Assembly (NCBI GenBank): GCA_029882915.1
Contig: JAOUJZ010000020.1
Coordinates: 1-32,321, forward strand
DNA from: Gammaproteobacteria bacterium
Lineage (GTDB): Bacteria; Pseudomonadota; Gammaproteobacteria; Nitrosococcales; Methylophagaceae
Direction of reading: 5' to 3'
DNA: 32,321 nucleotides
Both the position numbers and the translations under genes were made by a program. The notes beneath the pieces were generated by a model. That model was not told the DNA's origin, did no database searches, and saw only the letters and a list, made by a program, of their open reading frames with translations. Each line of letters opens with the position of its first letter. Position 1 is the stretch's first letter. Below are positions 29,081-32,321 of this stretch, in pieces.

Positions 29081-31239
29081 ATTTAATCAAACGGTTAAGT
29101 TCTGGTACGGCACCTTATTTTTCACTGGCAGCGCTACTGCTAGTGTTGGCCTATTTAATGAGTGCTGCAACCGAGGATAGCTCACGATTAAATGACCTGT
29201 TTTTGATTATTTTCGGATTAGGTGTTCTCTGCCTTATTCTGCTCACAGCCATCCTGATACGTAGCCTGTTAAGACTTTACAGGGATTTCAAGCGTGAGGA
29301 AGTAGGTTCGCGTTTAACCGTTCGGCTAGTCAGTTTGTTTGTATTATTAATTCTGGTATCAACGACCATTGTTTACAGTTTTTCCGTTCACTTTCTGCAT
29401 CGAGGCATTAATAGCTGGTTTGATGTAAATGTAGAACAAGCACTGGATGATGCCCTGGATCTCAGCCGATCTGCTTTTGGTATTCGAATGCGTACCCTGC
29501 TCAGGCAAACGAAAATGATGTCGGGTGTATTAAGAGATCTGCCCGAAGGTGACCTCAACCATAGCCTACGTGAACTTAATCAACTCAGTGGAGCACTGGA
29601 GCTCAGCGTCTGGTCAATCGATGGGCAACTCATTACTGCCAGTATAGAAAATCCAGCCATCATGGTACCTGCCAAGCCTAACGAAGCGATTTTTCGGCAA
29701 TTACAACAGCAACAAGACTATATTAGTCTGGATCCCGGTGATAATGGTGAATTACAACTACGCGCCGCTGTGCTTATGCAAAAAAAACTGCCCTCTCACC
29801 CAGAGGATCTTGTCTTACAAGTGCTGTTTCCCGTCAATGAGCGCCTGAGCTCTCTTGGCAAAACCGTGCAAGATGCGTATACGGATTACAAAGAATTAAG
29901 CTATTTACGAAAACCTCTGATCACTATTTTCACGCTTACATTAAGTTTGATTGTACTGCTGACCGTATTAACGTCAATCTGGTTTGCTGTCTGGATCTCA
30001 AGACGGATAGTACAGCCCCTCCAAGAGCTGGCGGATGGTACGCAATCCGTGGCTTCTGGTAATTACAATACTCAAATCACCGTCGCGGGTCATGATGAAA
30101 TTGGCTTTCTGGTTCGCTCTTTCAATCAAATGACGCAACGATTAACTCAGTCCCGTAATGCCACCCAAAGGAGTCATCGCTTACTGGAGCAACAAACCAA
30201 CTACCTTGGAGCCGTACTAGGCAGCCTTTCCAGCGGCGTGATCACGCTTGATGATAAACAATTTTTAAAAACGGCTAATGTCGTGAGCAGCACAATTCTG
30301 GATATTAACTTACAACATCGGCTTGAAAGCCCCCTCAACAAACTTGCTGAAAACCAGGGTCACCTACAAGACTTCATTCAGATGATTTTCGTTAACATAC
30401 AGCAGCATAGTAGCTGGCAGCAGCAACTGGATCTATACCCTGGCAAACGTCATCAAACATTAATGTGTCGTGGTACTCCTCTCCCTAGTGAATCCGGTTG
30501 GGTTATCGTCTTTGACGACATCACCACCTTAATACAAGCTCAACGTAGTGCTGCCTGGGGAGAAGTAGCTCGCCGGCTTGCACATGAAATCAAAAACCCT
30601 CTTACCCCCATTCAATTGTCTGCCGAAAGACTGCAGCACAAATATTTGCCCTTACTGCCTGAAGGCCAAACCGAGCCACTCAACAAGCTAACAAATACGA
30701 TTATTCAGCAGGTTGATGCCTTGAAAGAAATGGTTAATGACTTTTCTGACTACGCACGAAACCCAGAATTACAGCTTAGTAATTGTATAATTTCTGACTT
30801 GATCAATAATGTTCTAGCCCTTTACCAGAGCAACTCCAAACATGAAATATCATTACTAGACGGCTCTCCATCTTTAACCGTAAAGTTAGATAGCAACCGT
30901 TTCCGGCAAGTACTGCATAACCTGATTAAAAATGCCATTGAAGCCAGTGAAGAAGCCGGACTTTCCGTCGTCGTTGAACTTAGTTATGATGCCATTCAAT
31001 ATAATCATAATAAGTGGCTGGAACTCAAAGTACGTGATCATGGCCCCGGTATACCAGAAAATATGATCAGCAAATTATTTGAACCGTACGCAACTAATAA
31101 AACAAAAGGCACTGGGCTCGGCCTTGCTATTGTTAAAAAAATTATTGAAGAACATCAAGGCATAGTATGGGCGGAAAACATCCATCCAGACGGAGCCTGT
31201 ATAATGATCCGGTTACCTCTTGAGGATTCCACACCGTGA
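29056..31239 (+). CDS. NtrY-like membrane sensor histidine kinase
   Basis: 727 residues. Three hydrophobic helices near the N-terminus (about 20-38, 48-70, 91-112), a ~165-residue extracytoplasmic segment, a fourth helix (about 286-311), HAMP (312-365), PAS-like domain (375-480), then HisKA with phospho-acceptor H510 in LAHEIKNPLTP and the ATPase domain with N (LIKNAIEAS), G1 (DHGPGIP) and G2 (GTGLGLAIVKK) boxes. This is the NtrY layout. The start ATG at 29056 lacks a clear ribosome site; ATG 29071 is an alternative. Its stop overlaps the GTG start of the response regulator (GTGA). The signal is unknown; NtrY kinases elsewhere respond to nitrogen or redox state, and nothing here shows which applies. 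Confidence 0.92.
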   Translation: MDYSDMALNLIKRLSSGTAPYFSLAALLLVLAYLMSAATEDSSRLNDLFLIIFGLGVLCLILLTAILIRSLLRLYRDFKREEVGSRLTVRLVSLFVLLILVSTTIVYSFSVHFLHRGINSWFDVNVEQALDDALDLSRSAFGIRMRTLLRQTKMMSGVLRDLPEGDLNHSLRELNQLSGALELSVWSIDGQLITASIENPAIMVPAKPNEAIFRQLQQQQDYISLDPGDNGELQLRAAVLMQKKLPSHPEDLVLQVLFPVNERLSSLGKTVQDAYTDYKELSYLRKPLITIFTLTLSLIVLLTVLTSIWFAVWISRRIVQPLQELADGTQSVASGNYNTQITVAGHDEIGFLVRSFNQMTQRLTQSRNATQRSHRLLEQQTNYLGAVLGSLSSGVITLDDKQFLKTANVVSSTILDINLQHRLESPLNKLAENQGHLQDFIQMIFVNIQQHSSWQQQLDLYPGKRHQTLMCRGTPLPSESGWVIVFDDITTLIQAQRSAAWGEVARRLAHEIKNPLTPIQLSAERLQHKYLPLLPEGQTEPLNKLTNTIIQQVDALKEMVNDFSDYARNPELQLSNCIISDLINNVLALYQSNSKHEISLLDGSPSLTVKLDSNRFRQVLHNLIKNAIEASEEAGLSVVVELSYDAIQYNHNKWLELKVRDHGPGIPENMISKLFEPYATNKTKGTGLGLAIVKKIIEEHQGIVWAENIHPDGACIMIRLPLEDSTP

Positions 31240-32321
31240 GCAATAGTAATATCACTGTTTTGGTCGTCGATGATGAGCCCGACATCCGCGAACTCATTAA
31301 AGATATTCTTGACGATGAAGGTTATCAGGTAGCAACCGCATCTGATGGCCAATCAGCGCGCACAGCTATAACGCAGCAACGTCCCCAGTTAATTTTGCTT
31401 GATATCTGGATGCCTGATATTGATGGTATTAGCCTGCTACGCGAGTTCATAGAACACGATCCACAATTAATTGTTGTTATGATGTCCGGCCATGGCACCA
31501 TTGAAACGGCTGTCGAAGCTACTCGCCTTGGCGCCTGTGATTTTATTGAAAAACCACTATCAACTGCCAAACTCATCCGAAGTGTCGAGCTTGCATTGGA
31601 AAACCAAGCTAAAAAAGTCGAAAAACAACAATTTGAAGCGCCTGAACCTGTCGGCAAAAGTCCTCAAATCACCTTGCTCCGTGAGCAAGCAAAACGTGTG
31701 GCTAAACACAGCATGCCTATTTTATTACTGGGTGACAGTGGTACAGGCAAGCATTGTTTTGCTCACTACCTACATTCTCTAGGCCCCTTTTCAACAGGAA
31801 AATTTATTGAACTGACTCCTGAAACATTTCCACTGGACAGTCTCAAATTATCGTCCCTCACCAATAATAATTGTCTGTATGTTAATGAGGTGTCACTACT
31901 GAATGATAAGGCTCAGTCCTTGCTATTACATATGTTAGACAGCAATAAACTGAGTAATTGCCAACTGATTTTTGCCAGTCAATATTCCCTTGAACAAGCC
32001 GTCAACAATAGTCGTTTTCAAGAAGCATTGCTCTATCGACTCAACACGATTACTTTCGCACTGCCATTATTACGTGATCACATTGAAGATATTCCGGAGC
32101 TTATCCACCACTTTGTTGACCGACACACTACTCAAGAACAATTACCGTACCGCCACTTCACTGTTGCCGCTCAAAACAAGCTACGAAATTATTCATGGCC
32201 TGGTAACGTGCTTGAACTGAAAAACATCATCCAGCGATTATTGCTGCTCGGCGAAAACGATGATATTGATGAGTCTGCAATTGAAGGCACGCTGCAGTCA
32301 TCAAAAGAGAGTCCGAGTGAA
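31236..32321 (+). CDS. NtrX-like response regulator with degenerate AAA+ domain, 3' partial
   Basis: Starts at GTG 31236, overlapping the kinase stop; GAGG lies about 10 bases upstream. It is open to the window edge (362 residues visible). The receiver domain is intact: acidic pair D12-D13, phospho-acceptor D56 in LLDIWMPD, and KP in IEKPLS. The following AAA+ domain keeps Walker A (GDSGTGKH), an arginine-finger segment (RFQEALLYRLN) and WPGNVLELKN. It lacks the ELFGHE-GAFTGA region that contacts sigma-54, about 25-30 residues being absent; Walker B reads LYVNEV (N for D), and the second loop is also shortened. It probably does not activate sigma-54. A C-terminal Fis-type DNA-binding domain would lie beyond the window. 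Cognate partner of the upstream kinase. Confidence 0.88.
   Translation, partial: MSNSNITVLVVDDEPDIRELIKDILDDEGYQVATASDGQSARTAITQQRPQLILLDIWMPDIDGISLLREFIEHDPQLIVVMMSGHGTIETAVEATRLGACDFIEKPLSTAKLIRSVELALENQAKKVEKQQFEAPEPVGKSPQITLLREQAKRVAKHSMPILLLGDSGTGKHCFAHYLHSLGPFSTGKFIELTPETFPLDSLKLSSLTNNNCLYVNEVSLLNDKAQSLLLHMLDSNKLSNCQLIFASQYSLEQAVNNSRFQEALLYRLNTITFALPLLRDHIEDIPELIHHFVDRHTTQEQLPYRHFTVAAQNKLRNYSWPGNVLELKNIIQRLLLLGENDDIDESAIEGTLQSSKESPSE

Overview
The window reads as a housekeeping-plus-nitrogen segment of a gammaproteobacterial chromosome with moderate to low GC. Gene content and order (def-fmt-rsmB-DUF4390-ntrY/ntrX-like; LysM-dprA-smg-topA; gltBD-hemE; purEK) are typical of that class. 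The protein style and the nitrate cluster would suit a Methylophaga-like (Thiotrichales/Piscirickettsiaceae) marine methylotroph, but that placement is inference. No tRNA, rRNA, CRISPR array, insertion sequence or phage gene was seen, and no gene-free stretch exceeds about 250 bases.

Region 1 (1-8706, + strand) is an assimilatory nitrate locus: nirB (5' end cut by the window edge), nirD, nasA, a NarK/NasA-type transporter, and a fused PP2C phosphatase/Ser-Thr kinase. Nitrate enters by the MFS transporter, NasA reduces it to nitrite, and NirBD reduces nitrite to ammonium. A TGCAC-N7-GTGCA dyad with the geometry of an NtrC site lies about 115 bp upstream of a -24/-12 (sigma-54) promoter candidate in front of the transporter gene, so the second half of the locus appears to be nitrogen-controlled separately. 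A strong intrinsic terminator sits directly against the kinase ribosome binding site, so kinase expression may depend on readthrough.

Region 2 (8749-15885, - strand) is gltB-gltD-hemE, which assimilates the ammonium produced by region 1 and makes haem/sirohaem-pathway intermediates. A clear sigma-70 promoter (TTGAAT-17-TATAAT) precedes gltB. Region 3 (15992-20029, + strand) holds purE-purK, an ACR3-type arsenite efflux gene without other ars genes, a tiny ORF, a YaiI/YqxD family gene and an unrecognised lipoprotein gene that converges on topA with overlapping stop codons.

Region 4 (20026-25060, - strand) is LysM protein-dprA-smg-topA. The dprA coding region extends upstream of its first ATG and probably starts at CTG (or ATT). 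Region 5 (25279 to the end, + strand) has a small cytochrome c with its own terminator, then def-fmt-rsmB-DUF4390, an NtrY-like membrane histidine kinase and an NtrX-like response regulator that runs off the window edge. The AAA+ domain of that regulator lacks the GAFTGA loop, so it probably cannot activate sigma-54.

Most worth checking: the NtrC/sigma-54 layout before narK, the attenuator-like terminator before the PP2C-kinase gene, the degenerate response regulator, and several start sites that an ATG-only annotation would get wrong.
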